Assembly: GCA_005888325.1 (NCBI GenBank)
Contig: VAWU01000032.1
Span: forward strand, 1-64,000
Origin: Actinomycetota bacterium
Lineage (GTDB): Bacteria; Actinomycetota; Acidimicrobiia; Acidimicrobiales; AC-14
Reading direction: 5' to 3'
DNA: 64,000 bases
Below the pieces are notes generated by a model. That model was not told the origin of the DNA. It worked only from the letters and a program-made list of their open reading frames with translations, and made no database searches. This document shows, piece after piece, positions 16,689 through 25,490 of this stretch; the stretch's first letter is position 1; each line of letters begins with the position of its first letter. The position numbers and the translations under genes are program-made.

Positions 16689-18260
16689 ATGTCCGCACCC
16701 GACCTGGAAGGCGCGGCCGCGGTCGTCGACGTGGCCAACGACGTGGTGGCCGGGGCCGCCCGGCTGCTCGCCTCCCGCGGCTCGATCGACGACCACCAGG
16801 TGCTCGCGTACGACCTCGCGCACGCGGCCGCGGGCGTCGAGCTGGCCCGCTCGGTCCTCGACTACGGCGCTCATGGCGACGTCGAGGGGCGCATCGCGTG
16901 CGCGTTCGTCGCCGACGCGGTGCACGACCTGATGACCCGGGTCCTCGGCCGCGAACACGAGTGGGGGGTCAAGCCCGACGGGTTCGAGCCAGTCGTGCCC
17001 TTCCTCGCGACGTACCGAGACGCGGCCTTCCTCGCCGCGCTTGCGGGCGAGGAAGGGCCCCGTCACCTCGACGCCGACTTCGAGCTGGTGCGCGACACGT
17101 TCCGACGGTTCGCTGACGACAAGGTGCGCCCGGTGGCCGAGCACGTGCACCGCACCAACGGCGACATCCCCGAGGAGGTCATCGCGGGGTTGGCGGAGAT
17201 GGGCGGCTTCGGTCTCTCGGTGCCCGAGGAGTACGGCGGCTTCGCCTCCGGCGGCGAGAGCGACTACATGGGGATGGTCGTCGCCACCGAGGAGCTCTCG
17301 CGTGGGTCGCTCGGCGTCGGCGGCTCATTGATCACCCGGCCCGAGATCCTCACCCGCGCGCTGGTCAAGGGCGGTACCGAGGAGCAGAAGCAGGAGTGGC
17401 TGCCGAAGATCGCGTCGGCCGAGACCATGGTGGCGGTCGCCGTCACCGAGCCCGACTTCGGGTCCGACGTGGCCGGCATCAAGGTCACCGCCACCCCACG
17501 CGACGAGGGCTACGTGATCAACGGAGTCAAGACGTGGTGCACGTTCGCAGCCCGGGCCGACGTGCTGATGCTGCTGGCCCGCACCGATCCCGACCGTTCC
17601 AAGATCCACCGCGGCCTCAGCCTGTTCATCGTGCCCAAGCCGCGCGGCGAGGGCCATGGCTTCACGTTCAAGCAGGACGGCGGGGGCAAGCTCGAGGGAC
17701 GCGCGATCGACACCATCGGCTACCGCGGAATGCACTCCTACGAGGTTGCGTTCGAGGAGTGGCTCGTGTCCGCCGACAACCTCGTCGGCGGCGAGGAGGG
17801 CCTCGGCAAGGGCTTCTACCTCACGATGGAGGGGTTCGAGAACGGCCGGCTGCAGACCGCGGCCCGCGCCGTGGGCGTGATGCAGGCGGCGTATGAGGCC
17901 GCGCGCGACTACGCGCGCGAGCGCGTGGTGTTCGGCCGTCCCATCGGCGACTACCAGCTCACCCAGGTCAAGCTCGCCCGGATGGCGGTGCTCATCCAGA
18001 CCGCGCGCCAGTTCATGTACAAGGTCGCCCGGCTCATGGCCGCCGGTGAAGGCACGCTCGAGGCCTCCATGGTGAAGGCGTACGTGTGCCGCGCGGCCGA
18101 ATGGGTCACCCGGGAGGCGCTGCAGGTCCACGGGGGCATGGGCTACGCCGAGGAGTTCCCCGTCAGCCGCTACTTCGTCGACGCCCGGGTCCTGTCGATC
18201 TTCGAGGGCGCGGACGAGACCCTGGCGCTGAAGGTCATCGCGCGACGCCTCACCGCATAG
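16689..18260 (+). CDS. Long-form acyl-CoA dehydrogenase
   Basis: 523 aa, about 130 residues longer than the usual family. The extension is an N-terminal helical region with internal Ala-rich helices (about 1-125). The core has GFGLSVPEEYGGFASGG, AVTEPDFGSDVAGIKVTA, IKVT/TWCTFAARAD, ARERVVFGRPIGDYQLTQ and GGMGYAEEFPVSRYF, then FEGADETLALKVIARRL, where the catalytic Glu region is. Such long forms include AidB-like and actinobacterial FadE proteins. Substrate not inferable. Confidence 0.85.
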   Translation: MSAPDLEGAAAVVDVANDVVAGAARLLASRGSIDDHQVLAYDLAHAAAGVELARSVLDYGAHGDVEGRIACAFVADAVHDLMTRVLGREHEWGVKPDGFEPVVPFLATYRDAAFLAALAGEEGPRHLDADFELVRDTFRRFADDKVRPVAEHVHRTNGDIPEEVIAGLAEMGGFGLSVPEEYGGFASGGESDYMGMVVATEELSRGSLGVGGSLITRPEILTRALVKGGTEEQKQEWLPKIASAETMVAVAVTEPDFGSDVAGIKVTATPRDEGYVINGVKTWCTFAARADVLMLLARTDPDRSKIHRGLSLFIVPKPRGEGHGFTFKQDGGGKLEGRAIDTIGYRGMHSYEVAFEEWLVSADNLVGGEEGLGKGFYLTMEGFENGRLQTAARAVGVMQAAYEAARDYARERVVFGRPIGDYQLTQVKLARMAVLIQTARQFMYKVARLMAAGEGTLEASMVKAYVCRAAEWVTREALQVHGGMGYAEEFPVSRYFVDARVLSIFEGADETLALKVIARRLTA

Positions 18261-18281
18261 CACCCCGACGTCGGGTCGGGT

Positions 18282-18959
18282 TCAGCGCTCGATCGTGAGG
18301 CCGCGCAGGTAGTACCAGTAGGTGCGGAGGCGGACGACGCCGCGCAGCGGGAGCCCGACGAGCAACCAGAACATGCGCCAGGTCTCGCGCACACCGGCGA
18401 TGCGGCCGTACTTGTCGCGCTTGGTGCGGTGGGTGACGCCCTTCATGATGCGGGCCGTCGTCGGCAGGCGGCCTTCGGCGATCACCTCGTTGATCATGAT
18501 CTCGATGGTGTAGCCCTCGCGCTTGAAGGGTGGGACGGCCTCGAACACCCAGCGGGGGATGACCCGCTCGCCGGTGGTGGGCGCGAGTCGCAGCACGAGC
18601 GGGTTCCACAAGCCGTAGTCGAACCAACCGAGCGACATCACCGCCCGGCCGGCGACGAACGGCTCGCAGATGGCGTCGAGGTGGCGGGCGGTGAGGCCGA
18701 GGCAGTCGGCGTCGACGAAGAGGATGGCGTCGGCGTCGGTGGCCTCGACCCCCGCCTCCATGGCGTGGGCCTTGGAGCCGTCGCCCACGCGTGTCACGAC
18801 CTTCGCTCCCGCGGCCGCAGCCACCTCACCGGTGGCGTCGTCGGAGGAATCGTCGACGACGATGACCTCGCGGACGTGCTCGCAGCCCAGGCACGCCGCA
18901 ACGACCGCGGCCACCGTCGTCTCCTCGTTGCGGGCGGGGACGACGGCGTCGATGGGCAC
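18282..18959 (-). CDS. GT2-type glycosyltransferase
   Basis: 225 aa. GT-A fold with VVPARNEETTVAAVVAAC, VIVVDDSSDD and the metal-binding DxD as LFVDADC. It uses a nucleotide sugar. The C-terminal half contains a hydrophobic patch (FWLLVGLPLRGVVRL) that may associate with the membrane. It follows the CitE-like gene by 16 bp on the same strand. Possible roles include glucosyl-3-phosphoglycerate-like or polyprenyl-phosphate sugar transfer; the acceptor is unknown. A short palindrome CCCGACGTCGGG lies between its stop and the convergent acyl-CoA dehydrogenase. Confidence 0.75.
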   Translation of the reverse strand: MPIDAVVPARNEETTVAAVVAACLGCEHVREVIVVDDSSDDATGEVAAAAGAKVVTRVGDGSKAHAMEAGVEATDADAILFVDADCLGLTARHLDAICEPFVAGRAVMSLGWFDYGLWNPLVLRLAPTTGERVIPRWVFEAVPPFKREGYTIEIMINEVIAEGRLPTTARIMKGVTHRTKRDKYGRIAGVRETWRMFWLLVGLPLRGVVRLRTYWYYLRGLTIER

Positions 18960-18975
18960 GTGTCAGCGGAAGGGC

Positions 18976-19917
18976 TCAGCCGGGACTGCGGCGCAGCCCC
19001 GCCCGCTCGCCCCGGCTCACGACCTTGACGGCCACCTTGCGCGACGCCTCGTCGATCATCTCGTCGCCGAACATCACCGCGCCCTTGCGCTCGCCTTCGG
19101 TCGTCGCCTTCTCGTATGCGTCGAGGATGTCGTTGGCCCGGTCGAACTGCTCCTGCGACGGCGAGAACACCTCGTTGAGGATCGTGACCTGATCGGGGTG
19201 CAGGGCCCATTTGCCGTCGTAGCCCAGGATCTGGGTGCGGCGGCAGAAGTCGCGGAAACCCTCGGAGTCGCGCACGCGCACGTACGGTCCGTCGATCACC
19301 TGCAGCCCGTTGGCCCGCCCCGCCATGAGGATCTTCATGAACACGTAGTGGAAATAGTCGCCCGGGTACTCGGGAATCTGCAGGCCGCCCGAGAGCGAGG
19401 GCATCTCCATCGACGCGGAGAAGTCGACGGGGCCGAGGATGATGGTCTCGAGGCGGGGCGAGGCGGCGCAGATCTCCTCCACGTTGATCAGGCCGCGTGC
19501 CGTCTCGATCTGCGCCTCGATGCCGATGTGCCCACGGGGCAGCCCGGACTTGGCCTCGACCTGGGTGAGCAGCAGGTCGAGGGCCACCACCTCCGCGGCC
19601 GACTGCACCTTGGGCAGCATGACCTCTTCGAGACGCGAGCCCGCGTTGCCGACGACCTCGATCACGTCGTAGGCCGTCCACTCGGTGTCCCATGCGTTGA
19701 TGCGCACGCAGAGCACCTTCTCGCCCCAGTCCTGGTTCTTGATGGCGTCGACCACCTTGGCCCGCGCCGACTCCTTCTCGAGCGGCGCCACCGAGTCCTC
19801 CAGGTCGAGGAACACCATGTCGGCCGGGAGCCCCGGCCCCTTGCCCAGCATCTTCTCGCTGGAGCCCGGGATGGACAGACAGGAGCGGCGCGGGAGGTTC
19901 CGGGTGCGTTCGGACAT
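18976..19917 (-). CDS. HpcH/HpaI aldolase family, CitE / malyl-CoA lyase-like
   Basis: 313 aa from ATG 19917. TIM-barrel lyase with SCLSIPGSSEKMLGKG, MVFLDLEDSVAP, VRINAWDTEW, MLPKVQSAAEV, IEAQIETARGL (metal Glu), and LGPVDFSASM. It is most like L-malyl-CoA/beta-methylmalyl-CoA lyases, which cleave malyl-type CoA esters to glyoxylate and acyl-CoA. Together with the MaoC hydratase at 12.5 kb it could serve C2/C3 assimilation, but this is an inference from family only. Likely co-transcribed with the glycosyltransferase. Confidence 0.85.
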   Translation of the reverse strand: MSERTRNLPRRSCLSIPGSSEKMLGKGPGLPADMVFLDLEDSVAPLEKESARAKVVDAIKNQDWGEKVLCVRINAWDTEWTAYDVIEVVGNAGSRLEEVMLPKVQSAAEVVALDLLLTQVEAKSGLPRGHIGIEAQIETARGLINVEEICAASPRLETIILGPVDFSASMEMPSLSGGLQIPEYPGDYFHYVFMKILMAGRANGLQVIDGPYVRVRDSEGFRDFCRRTQILGYDGKWALHPDQVTILNEVFSPSQEQFDRANDILDAYEKATTEGERKGAVMFGDEMIDEASRKVAVKVVSRGERAGLRRSPG

Positions 19918-19990
19918 GACCAGATTGTGATTCGGCGGGAGACCCCCCGGCAAAGCGGCGGCCCGACGGCGGCGGGGGCAGACTTGGGGA

Positions 19991-21142
19991 ATGGGCACCT
20001 CAGGGGACGCGACGGTCATCGACAGCGACCAGCACCTGCTCGAGGGCCGTGACGTGTGGGCCGAGCACATGGACGGCCGTCACCGCGACCGCGCCCTGCG
20101 CATCGAGGACGACGAGGTCGGGAACGCGTGGCTGGAGCGCATCGTGCTGGCCGACGTCACGGTGCCCGGCCAGACCGTCGAGGTCGGCGACCGGCTGCAG
20201 CGCGCGCTCCGGGGGGAGCCGCCCGAGGTGCACTACGACGACGCCCTGCTCCCGGAGCACTGGAGCCCCACGGCGCGGGTCGCCGCCCTCACCCGACTGG
20301 GGGTCGACGAGACGGTCGTGTTCCCCAACTACGGGCTGGCGTGGGAGCGCCCGCTCGCGGCCGACCTCGACGCGACGAGGGCGAACATGGGCGCGTGGAA
20401 CCGGTGGGCGGAGACGGTCGCGCGGGAGGCTCGCGGTCGCCTGCACCCGGTGGCGCACGTCACGATGCGCGACATCGACTGGCTCGACGCGCAGCTCGCG
20501 TCCTTGTCGTCCGCGGGCGTGCGCCTGGCCATGCTCGCGCCGGCGCTCGTCGACGGGCGACCGCTCTCCCACCCGGACCACGACCGGGCGTGGTCCGCGT
20601 TCGTCGACCACGGCATCACGCCCGTGTTCCACGTCTCGAACGTCACGCGGCCCTTCGCCGACCCGTGGTACGAGAGCGATCCCGAGCCGTCGAACCCGGC
20701 ACTGCCGTCGGTGTTCCTCTGGACGTCGCCCGCGCTCGCGCTCGCCGACCTCGCGCTCAACGGTGTGTTCATCCGTCATCCCGACCTCCGCGTCGGGGTC
20801 ATGGAGCTGTCGGCCGTGTGGCTCCCGCTCTTCCTGCAGTACCTCGACGGCGGCTACCGGTTCCACCGTCGCCTGCACGGCGCCTCGATCATCGACCTCG
20901 AGCACGCACCGAGCCGCTACGTCCGCGAGCACGTGCGCGTGGCGGCGTTCTCCTACGAGCGGCCCGATCTGCTCGCCGCCCAGAGCGGCGACCTCTTCAT
21001 GGCCTGCAGCGACTATCCCCACAGCGAGGGCACCGCGACGCCCCTCGACGACTACCGCGACGCGTCGAAGGGCGCCACGGTGCCCGCGGACGCGCCCGGG
21101 CTCTTCACCGACAACGTCAACTGGCTGTTGCGGCGCTCGTGA
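19991..21142 (+). CDS. Amidohydrolase-family protein
   Basis: 383 aa. Amidohydrolase-2 type TIM barrel with N-terminal VIDSDQHLLEGRDVW (HxH reduced to DQH), central LHPVAHVTMRDIDW, VFHVSNVTRPF, and the C-terminal metal-site-like FMACSDYPHSEGT. Relatives act as decarboxylases or hydrolases on aromatic or CoA-linked substrates. Incomplete HxH suggests a single-metal or altered site. Convergent overlap of 26 bp with the next gene. Confidence 0.75.
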   Translation: MGTSGDATVIDSDQHLLEGRDVWAEHMDGRHRDRALRIEDDEVGNAWLERIVLADVTVPGQTVEVGDRLQRALRGEPPEVHYDDALLPEHWSPTARVAALTRLGVDETVVFPNYGLAWERPLAADLDATRANMGAWNRWAETVAREARGRLHPVAHVTMRDIDWLDAQLASLSSAGVRLAMLAPALVDGRPLSHPDHDRAWSAFVDHGITPVFHVSNVTRPFADPWYESDPEPSNPALPSVFLWTSPALALADLALNGVFIRHPDLRVGVMELSAVWLPLFLQYLDGGYRFHRRLHGASIIDLEHAPSRYVREHVRVAAFSYERPDLLAAQSGDLFMACSDYPHSEGTATPLDDYRDASKGATVPADAPGLFTDNVNWLLRRS

Positions 21143-22313
21143 GGTCGTCGGGCAGGAACTGCTCGCTGATCAGCCGCTCGAACCGCGCCGGGTCGCCCCC
21201 GACGAAGCCGCGGCAACGGGGTAGACCCTCGACGTAGCACGTCATGTACGCGCGCCACGTCGGGTCGGTGAGGAAGTCGACCGCCTTCTCGGCCCGGGCG
21301 CGCGGGAGGAGCGCCCAGCGCTCGAGGTACGCGACCGCGGTGGCGCGGTCGACGCCGTCCTCGTGCAGCAGCAGGGCGGCGTTGCCACGCACGTGGCCCA
21401 GCGCGTCGCCTGCCTCGGCCACGCGCGCCACCACCTCGGCGTCGTAGGGCAGCCCGAGCGGGCGCAGGTGCTCGGCGACCGTGGCCTCGGGGCGCCGGCC
21501 CATCACGACCTCGAGCCCCAGGTCGGCGAGACCCTCGGCCAGGAGGCACTGGGGCGTGCCCACGAGGAAGATCGTCTCCTCCAGCCGGCGGCGGCGCCGC
21601 ACGAGCCCGACCTCCTTGCGGGTGTGCTCGGTGTGGTGCCCGGGATAGGACTCGTGGGCGACGAGGTGGGCGAGGGTGGGGGTGAGCACGGGCAGGTCGA
21701 CGTTGATGGCCACCCGGCTGCGCAACCCGCCCAGGTAGTAGTTGAAGCCCGCCCACGGCCGGTCGCGGACGAGCTCCCAGTCGACGTGCTCGCCGTCGGG
21801 CAGGCCGAAGAGGTCGCGCGTGCGGGCGCGGAGGTCGTCGGCCAACGACGCCACCGCTGCCTCGAGCGTGTCGACCGGCGCCACCTGCGCCTCACGCCAG
21901 GCGATGTAGCGCGCCGTGAGCGGTCCCGTGCCGGGCACCACCTCGTCGAGGACGCGGTGGGCCGCCGCGAACGCGTCCTCGGGAACGCGCTGCGGCCGCA
22001 CGCCGTAGCAGGCCTCGACCTCGTCGGTGTAGCCGATCGGGTCACCGGCGAGCTTCGCGGCCGTCGTCCGCAGACCGTTCACCTGGGCGCGGAGCCACCG
22101 CCGCCGCGACGGCTCGAGGTCGGTGTCGGCGTCGAGGTCGGCGAGGAGCTGCCGGGCGGTCTCGCGCAGCTGCGCGGGCGGGCGAGGTGGCTCGGCCGCA
22201 GCGCGCGCCGCGAGCCCGGGCGGCCCGTAGTAGGCGTCGACCAGGCCGTCGACGTGGCGCCCGAGAGCCAGCCCGAGCGCGAGGTATCGCTCGATCAGCG
22301 CGTCGGCGCTCAC
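21117..22313 (-). CDS. DUF885-like zinc metallopeptidase
   Basis: 398 aa from GTG 22313 (GTGA overlap with the upstream hydrolase stop). It has the extended zinc motif VAHESYPGHHTEH (about residue 215) and later EGLADLGLEV, which may give the third ligand. The family includes carboxypeptidase-like and hypothetical proteins. It is probably cytoplasmic, since no signal peptide is visible. Co-translated with the dienelactone hydrolase. Confidence 0.75.
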   Translation of the reverse strand: MSADALIERYLALGLALGRHVDGLVDAYYGPPGLAARAAAEPPRPPAQLRETARQLLADLDADTDLEPSRRRWLRAQVNGLRTTAAKLAGDPIGYTDEVEACYGVRPQRVPEDAFAAAHRVLDEVVPGTGPLTARYIAWREAQVAPVDTLEAAVASLADDLRARTRDLFGLPDGEHVDWELVRDRPWAGFNYYLGGLRSRVAINVDLPVLTPTLAHLVAHESYPGHHTEHTRKEVGLVRRRRRLEETIFLVGTPQCLLAEGLADLGLEVVMGRRPEATVAEHLRPLGLPYDAEVVARVAEAGDALGHVRGNAALLLHEDGVDRATAVAYLERWALLPRARAEKAVDFLTDPTWRAYMTCYVEGLPRCRGFVGGDPARFERLISEQFLPDDLTSAATAS

Positions 22314-22999
22314 CCGAGACGGGCGCGCAGGAACTCGAGCGTGCGCACCCAGGCGGTGCGGGCGTGCTCCTCGTGGTACGTGCCGATCGGGTTCTCTTCG
22401 TTGGCGAAGGCGTGTCCCGCGTCGTAGTAGTGGAACTGGCAGTCCGCGCCTGCGTCGTTCAGCCGCCGTTCGACGCCGCGGGCCGCTTCGGTGGGCATGA
22501 AGCCGTCCGAGGTGGCGTAGTGACCCTGCACCGCCGCCGTGAGGCCGGCGACGTCGAGCTCGTCGGGGTTCGGGACCACGCCGTAGTAGGAGACCACGGC
22601 CGTCACCTTGTCGGGCCGCTTCGCCGCGAGCAGCAGCACGAGGTTGCCGCCCATGCAGAACCCCAACGCGCCCACGCCGTCGCCCCGCACCGCGTCGTGG
22701 CCGGCCAGGTAGTCCACCGCCCCCGACATGTCGCGTGCGGCGCGGTCGACCGGCATCCTGTTGAGGAGCTCCGCGGCCCGGTCCATCTCGGCGTGCCCGG
22801 CCAGCTCGCCGTGGTAGAGATCGGGCGCCAGGGCGGTGAAGCCCTCCCCCGCCAGGCGGTCGCACACGCCCTTGATCTGGGAGTTCAGGCCCCACCACTC
22901 CTGCACCACGATGATCCCGGGCGCCGCGCCCTGGACCGGCGTGGCCAGGTAGCCGCGCGCGTTGTTGCCGTTGCTCCGGAACTCCACCGTGTCGCCCAT
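22310..22999 (-). CDS. Dienelactone hydrolase family protein
   Basis: 229 aa from ATG 22999. Alpha/beta hydrolase with IIVVQEWWGLN (the family Glu), nucleophile Cys in GFCMGG, an Asp region and catalytic His in YDAGHAFAN. Such enzymes hydrolyse dienelactone or other small esters and lactones. Upstream partner of the DUF885 peptidase gene. Confidence 0.9.
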   Translation of the reverse strand: MGDTVEFRSNGNNARGYLATPVQGAAPGIIVVQEWWGLNSQIKGVCDRLAGEGFTALAPDLYHGELAGHAEMDRAAELLNRMPVDRAARDMSGAVDYLAGHDAVRGDGVGALGFCMGGNLVLLLAAKRPDKVTAVVSYYGVVPNPDELDVAGLTAAVQGHYATSDGFMPTEAARGVERRLNDAGADCQFHYYDAGHAFANEENPIGTYHEEHARTAWVRTLEFLRARLG

Positions 23000-23148
23000 C
23001 CGCGCGACGTTAGTTGGCCCGTTGTTGGGCGGCTGCCGCCGGCGGCCATCCACCTCGTCGCGTCGAGAACCGACGGGGCCGCCGGTCCGCCGTCGCGCCG
23101 CCAGGCGCAGGCGGACAACGAGCGACCGATAGGGAGCGAGTCATGGGA

Positions 23149-23607
23149 TTAGTTCGCGAGCTTGCGGTGGTCCCACGAGACCACCCGGTCGACGAGCAGC
23201 TTCACCACCACGCGCTTGTGCAGCATGGCCTCGACGAACGGGCGCATCTCCTCGGTGTAGGTGCCCTGATAGCGCTCGAACAGGTTGACGCCCATCTCCC
23301 ACATGCGCTCCGGCTCCTCGACGATCTCGCCCGTCCCCACCAGCTCGACGCCCCGCAGGTCCTCGTAGCGGTCGCCATCCTCCACCATGCACGTCATCCG
23401 CGGGTCGCGCCGCAGGTTGCGCACCTTCTGCGACTTGGTCTTCGTCTCGATCGCGACGCAACCCTCGAGGAAGCCGTACCACATGGCCACCAGGTGGACG
23501 GTGGAATCGTGGTTGATCGTGGCGAGCGACATGGTGTGCCGGCCGAGGAGGAACTCGTCGATCTCCTGCTCGGTCATGCGGATGACATCGCGCTGCTTGG
23601 TGCCCAA
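23149..23607 (-). CDS. PPOX-class F420/FMN-dependent oxidoreductase-like protein
   Basis: 152 aa. The TTG start at 23607 is chosen because the product then begins MGTKQRDVIRMTEQEI, the usual N-terminus of this split-barrel family, and GGGAG lies 10 nt upstream. It has SLATINHDSTVHLVAMWYGF and KSQKVRNLRRDPRMTCMVEDG, which bind the flavin or deazaflavin. The TTG directly abuts the TAG stop of the eIF2B-like gene. F420 versus FMN cannot be decided. Confidence 0.85.
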   Translation of the reverse strand: MGTKQRDVIRMTEQEIDEFLLGRHTMSLATINHDSTVHLVAMWYGFLEGCVAIETKTKSQKVRNLRRDPRMTCMVEDGDRYEDLRGVELVGTGEIVEEPERMWEMGVNLFERYQGTYTEEMRPFVEAMLHKRVVVKLLVDRVVSWDHRKLAN

Positions 23608-24405
23608 CTAGTGCATCTCCCTCATGAGCTCGGGGGCGACCGGACAACCGGTTCGGGTCAGGGCGTCGGCGGGAGCCAGCAGCCCGTCGGGGCGGACGAC
23701 GCGGTCGACCAGGTCGAGGGGGACGACCTCCTCGGCCGCGTCCCACGGATCGTCGTCGTCGATGCGGCGGAGGAGCGCGGTCCAGAGGGGGCCGGGCAGC
23801 ACGCGTCCCACCCCCGCGGCCACCCACACCGGCTTCGCCAGGTGGGCCGCCACCGCCGCGGCCGCGTGCGACCCCGGCGTGGCGACGAAGCCGGTCGGGC
23901 CCAGCGCGCCCGCCTCGAGGAGCACCATGGTGCTGCGTGAGACCGCGGCGCCGAGGCCCGCCTCCGGCACGAGCGTGGCATCGACGTCCGCGGCGCGCAG
24001 GCGGCGCACGAGCCCGTATCCCTCGCCGAACGCGTCGACGACGAACACCTCGGTGTCGCCCCGACGGTAGAGCGCGGCGCCCACCTGCTCGGGCCAGCCG
24101 ACGACGGTGACCACCTCGCCCTCAGGCAGCTCCGACGACAGGATGAGCGGTGTGCGGTCCGCGTGCAGGTCGTCGGCCGCGCGCCACGCCTCGTCGACCG
24201 GGTCGCCGGCGGCCAGAACCCGCGCGCTCAACCACCAGAACGGACCCGAGGTGGGCTGGCGGTCGACGAGGCGCCGGCAGGCGGTGACGAGGCCGGCCGG
24301 GTCGTCGCCGAACGCGGCGAGCGCGCCCGCGGCCTCCTGCGCCAGCAGCGCCGGTCCCTCGCCGGCGGCCCGGGCGACCATTCGCAACCGCTCGATGGGG
24401 TGCAC
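23608..24405 (-). CDS. eIF-2B alpha/MtnA-like protein
   Basis: 265 aa; start uncertain, GTG 24405 chosen (VHPIERLRMVARA). N-terminal helices (about 1-85) are followed by a Rossmann-like domain with SSELPEGEVV, VSRSTMVLLEAGALGPTGFVATPGSH and AKPVWVAAGVGRVLP, which match the initiation-factor-2B-like/methylthioribose-1-phosphate isomerase superfamily. Bacterial relatives are sugar-phosphate isomerases or unknown. Catalytic Cys/Asp of MtnA are not evident, so function is open. Confidence 0.6.
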   Translation of the reverse strand: MHPIERLRMVARAAGEGPALLAQEAAGALAAFGDDPAGLVTACRRLVDRQPTSGPFWWLSARVLAAGDPVDEAWRAADDLHADRTPLILSSELPEGEVVTVVGWPEQVGAALYRRGDTEVFVVDAFGEGYGLVRRLRAADVDATLVPEAGLGAAVSRSTMVLLEAGALGPTGFVATPGSHAAAAVAAHLAKPVWVAAGVGRVLPGPLWTALLRRIDDDDPWDAAEEVVPLDLVDRVVRPDGLLAPADALTRTGCPVAPELMREMH

Positions 24406-24434
24406 CGACGCCGACGTTACCGTCGACGCGCCAT

Positions 24435-24959
24435 CTACAGCCCGGGCTTCCAGATCATCAGGTACAGGATGACGACGAGGATCAGGTTGAGGATCGCGCT
24501 CGTGGTGCCGACCGTGCGAGCCCGCTGCTCGATCTCTTCGACCTGCGGCGGCCGTCCGGCGGCCGCGCCGGCTGCCGGCGGGCCCATGGCGACCAGCTCG
24601 CGCATGAGCGCGTGCATCTTCTTGACGTTGGGCCGCAGCACTCCGTGCGAGAGGCCCAAGCCCACGATGTAGAGCAGGAACGACGCCGAGATCCACGCCT
24701 GGCTGAACTTGTAGAAGTCGTCGCTCATGAGCAGGAGCAGGATGCCGAACACCGGGACCGCGTAGATGAAGTACGTGGCCGTCTGGCTCACGTCGTAGTT
24801 GGTCTCCGCGATCGCGAGGCCCTCGACACCTTTGCGTCGCTCGGCGGCGCGCCCGTAGAGCGCGTTGAGGAACACCGCGCCGAAGCCGATGATCGCGGTG
24901 AGGATGTGAAGGAGAAGGACCAACCGGTAGGGCGTGTCGCCGACTCTGGCCAACAGCAT
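24435..24959 (-). CDS. DUF2269-like integral membrane protein
   Basis: 174 aa with four predicted transmembrane helices (about residues 10-30, 60-80, 88-108 and 150-170), YRLVLLLHILTAIIGFGAVF at the first. It resembles predicted integral membrane proteins of the DUF2269 group. A proline/alanine-rich linker (MGPPAAGAAAGRPPQ) precedes the last helix. Function unknown. Confidence 0.7.
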   Translation of the reverse strand: MLLARVGDTPYRLVLLLHILTAIIGFGAVFLNALYGRAAERRKGVEGLAIAETNYDVSQTATYFIYAVPVFGILLLLMSDDFYKFSQAWISASFLLYIVGLGLSHGVLRPNVKKMHALMRELVAMGPPAAGAAAGRPPQVEEIEQRARTVGTTSAILNLILVVILYLMIWKPGL

Positions 24960-24992
24960 GCCGGCAGGCTACCTGGGCTACCTTCTGCCGCC

Positions 24993-25484
24993 GTGGCAAG
25001 CGACCCGTCACCCGACCTGCTGCTGGCGCCGATCAACGGCAAGCCGCGGCCGGTGACGGCGTGGCTCACGATCTTCCACCTCGTGTTCGTCGCCCTCGAC
25101 CCCTTCAGCGAGCGCAGCGCGTGGCTGGTCGAGACCTCGGGCCGCATCCTCACCAACTACGACCAGGCCGACTGCCGGGTCGCCTTCCTCGTCGGAGGCA
25201 CTGCAGGCGAGGCGCGCGAGTTCCTGGGCCACTGGGCCACCGACATCCTCACCTTCGCCGACCCCGACCTCTCCGCCATTCGCGGCTTCGGGCTCCGCGC
25301 CCTGCCCGCCATCGTCCACCTCGCCGGCGACGGCACCGTCGTCAACGCGGTCGAGGGTTGGGACCCGCCCGCGTGGCGCGCGCTCAGCGAGCGCCTGTCG
25401 GAGATCGTCGACTGGCGGGGCCCTGTCATCCCGGGCCCTCGCGATCCGGCGCCGTTCGACGGCGAAGCGCCGACCGCCGCCTGA
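24993..25484 (+). CDS. Conserved hypothetical protein, possible thioredoxin-like fold
   Basis: 163 aa from GTG 24993. It begins SPDLLLAPINGKPRPVTAWLTIFHLVFVALDPF and contains FGLRALPAIVHLAGDGTVVNAVEGWDP, in which the LPAIVHL-GDGTV pattern resembles the cis-Pro and strand region of thioredoxin folds. No CxxC is present. Divergent from the membrane protein, convergent with fumC with a 6-bp gap. Function not recognised. Confidence 0.6.
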   Translation: MASDPSPDLLLAPINGKPRPVTAWLTIFHLVFVALDPFSERSAWLVETSGRILTNYDQADCRVAFLVGGTAGEAREFLGHWATDILTFADPDLSAIRGFGLRALPAIVHLAGDGTVVNAVEGWDPPAWRALSERLSEIVDWRGPVIPGPRDPAPFDGEAPTAA

Positions 25485-25490
25485 CCTCCC

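Noticed and set aside
18670-20052. Long plus-strand open frame of 460 codons
   Set aside because: It is antisense to the glycosyltransferase and CitE-like genes and has no domain sense; it is a high-GC shadow frame. The same applies to 25686-26885 and 38902-41238.
23149-23577. ATG 23577 as the start of the PPOX protein
   Set aside because: It would remove the family-typical MGTxQR N-terminus, and only TTG 23607 has a plausible ribosome site.
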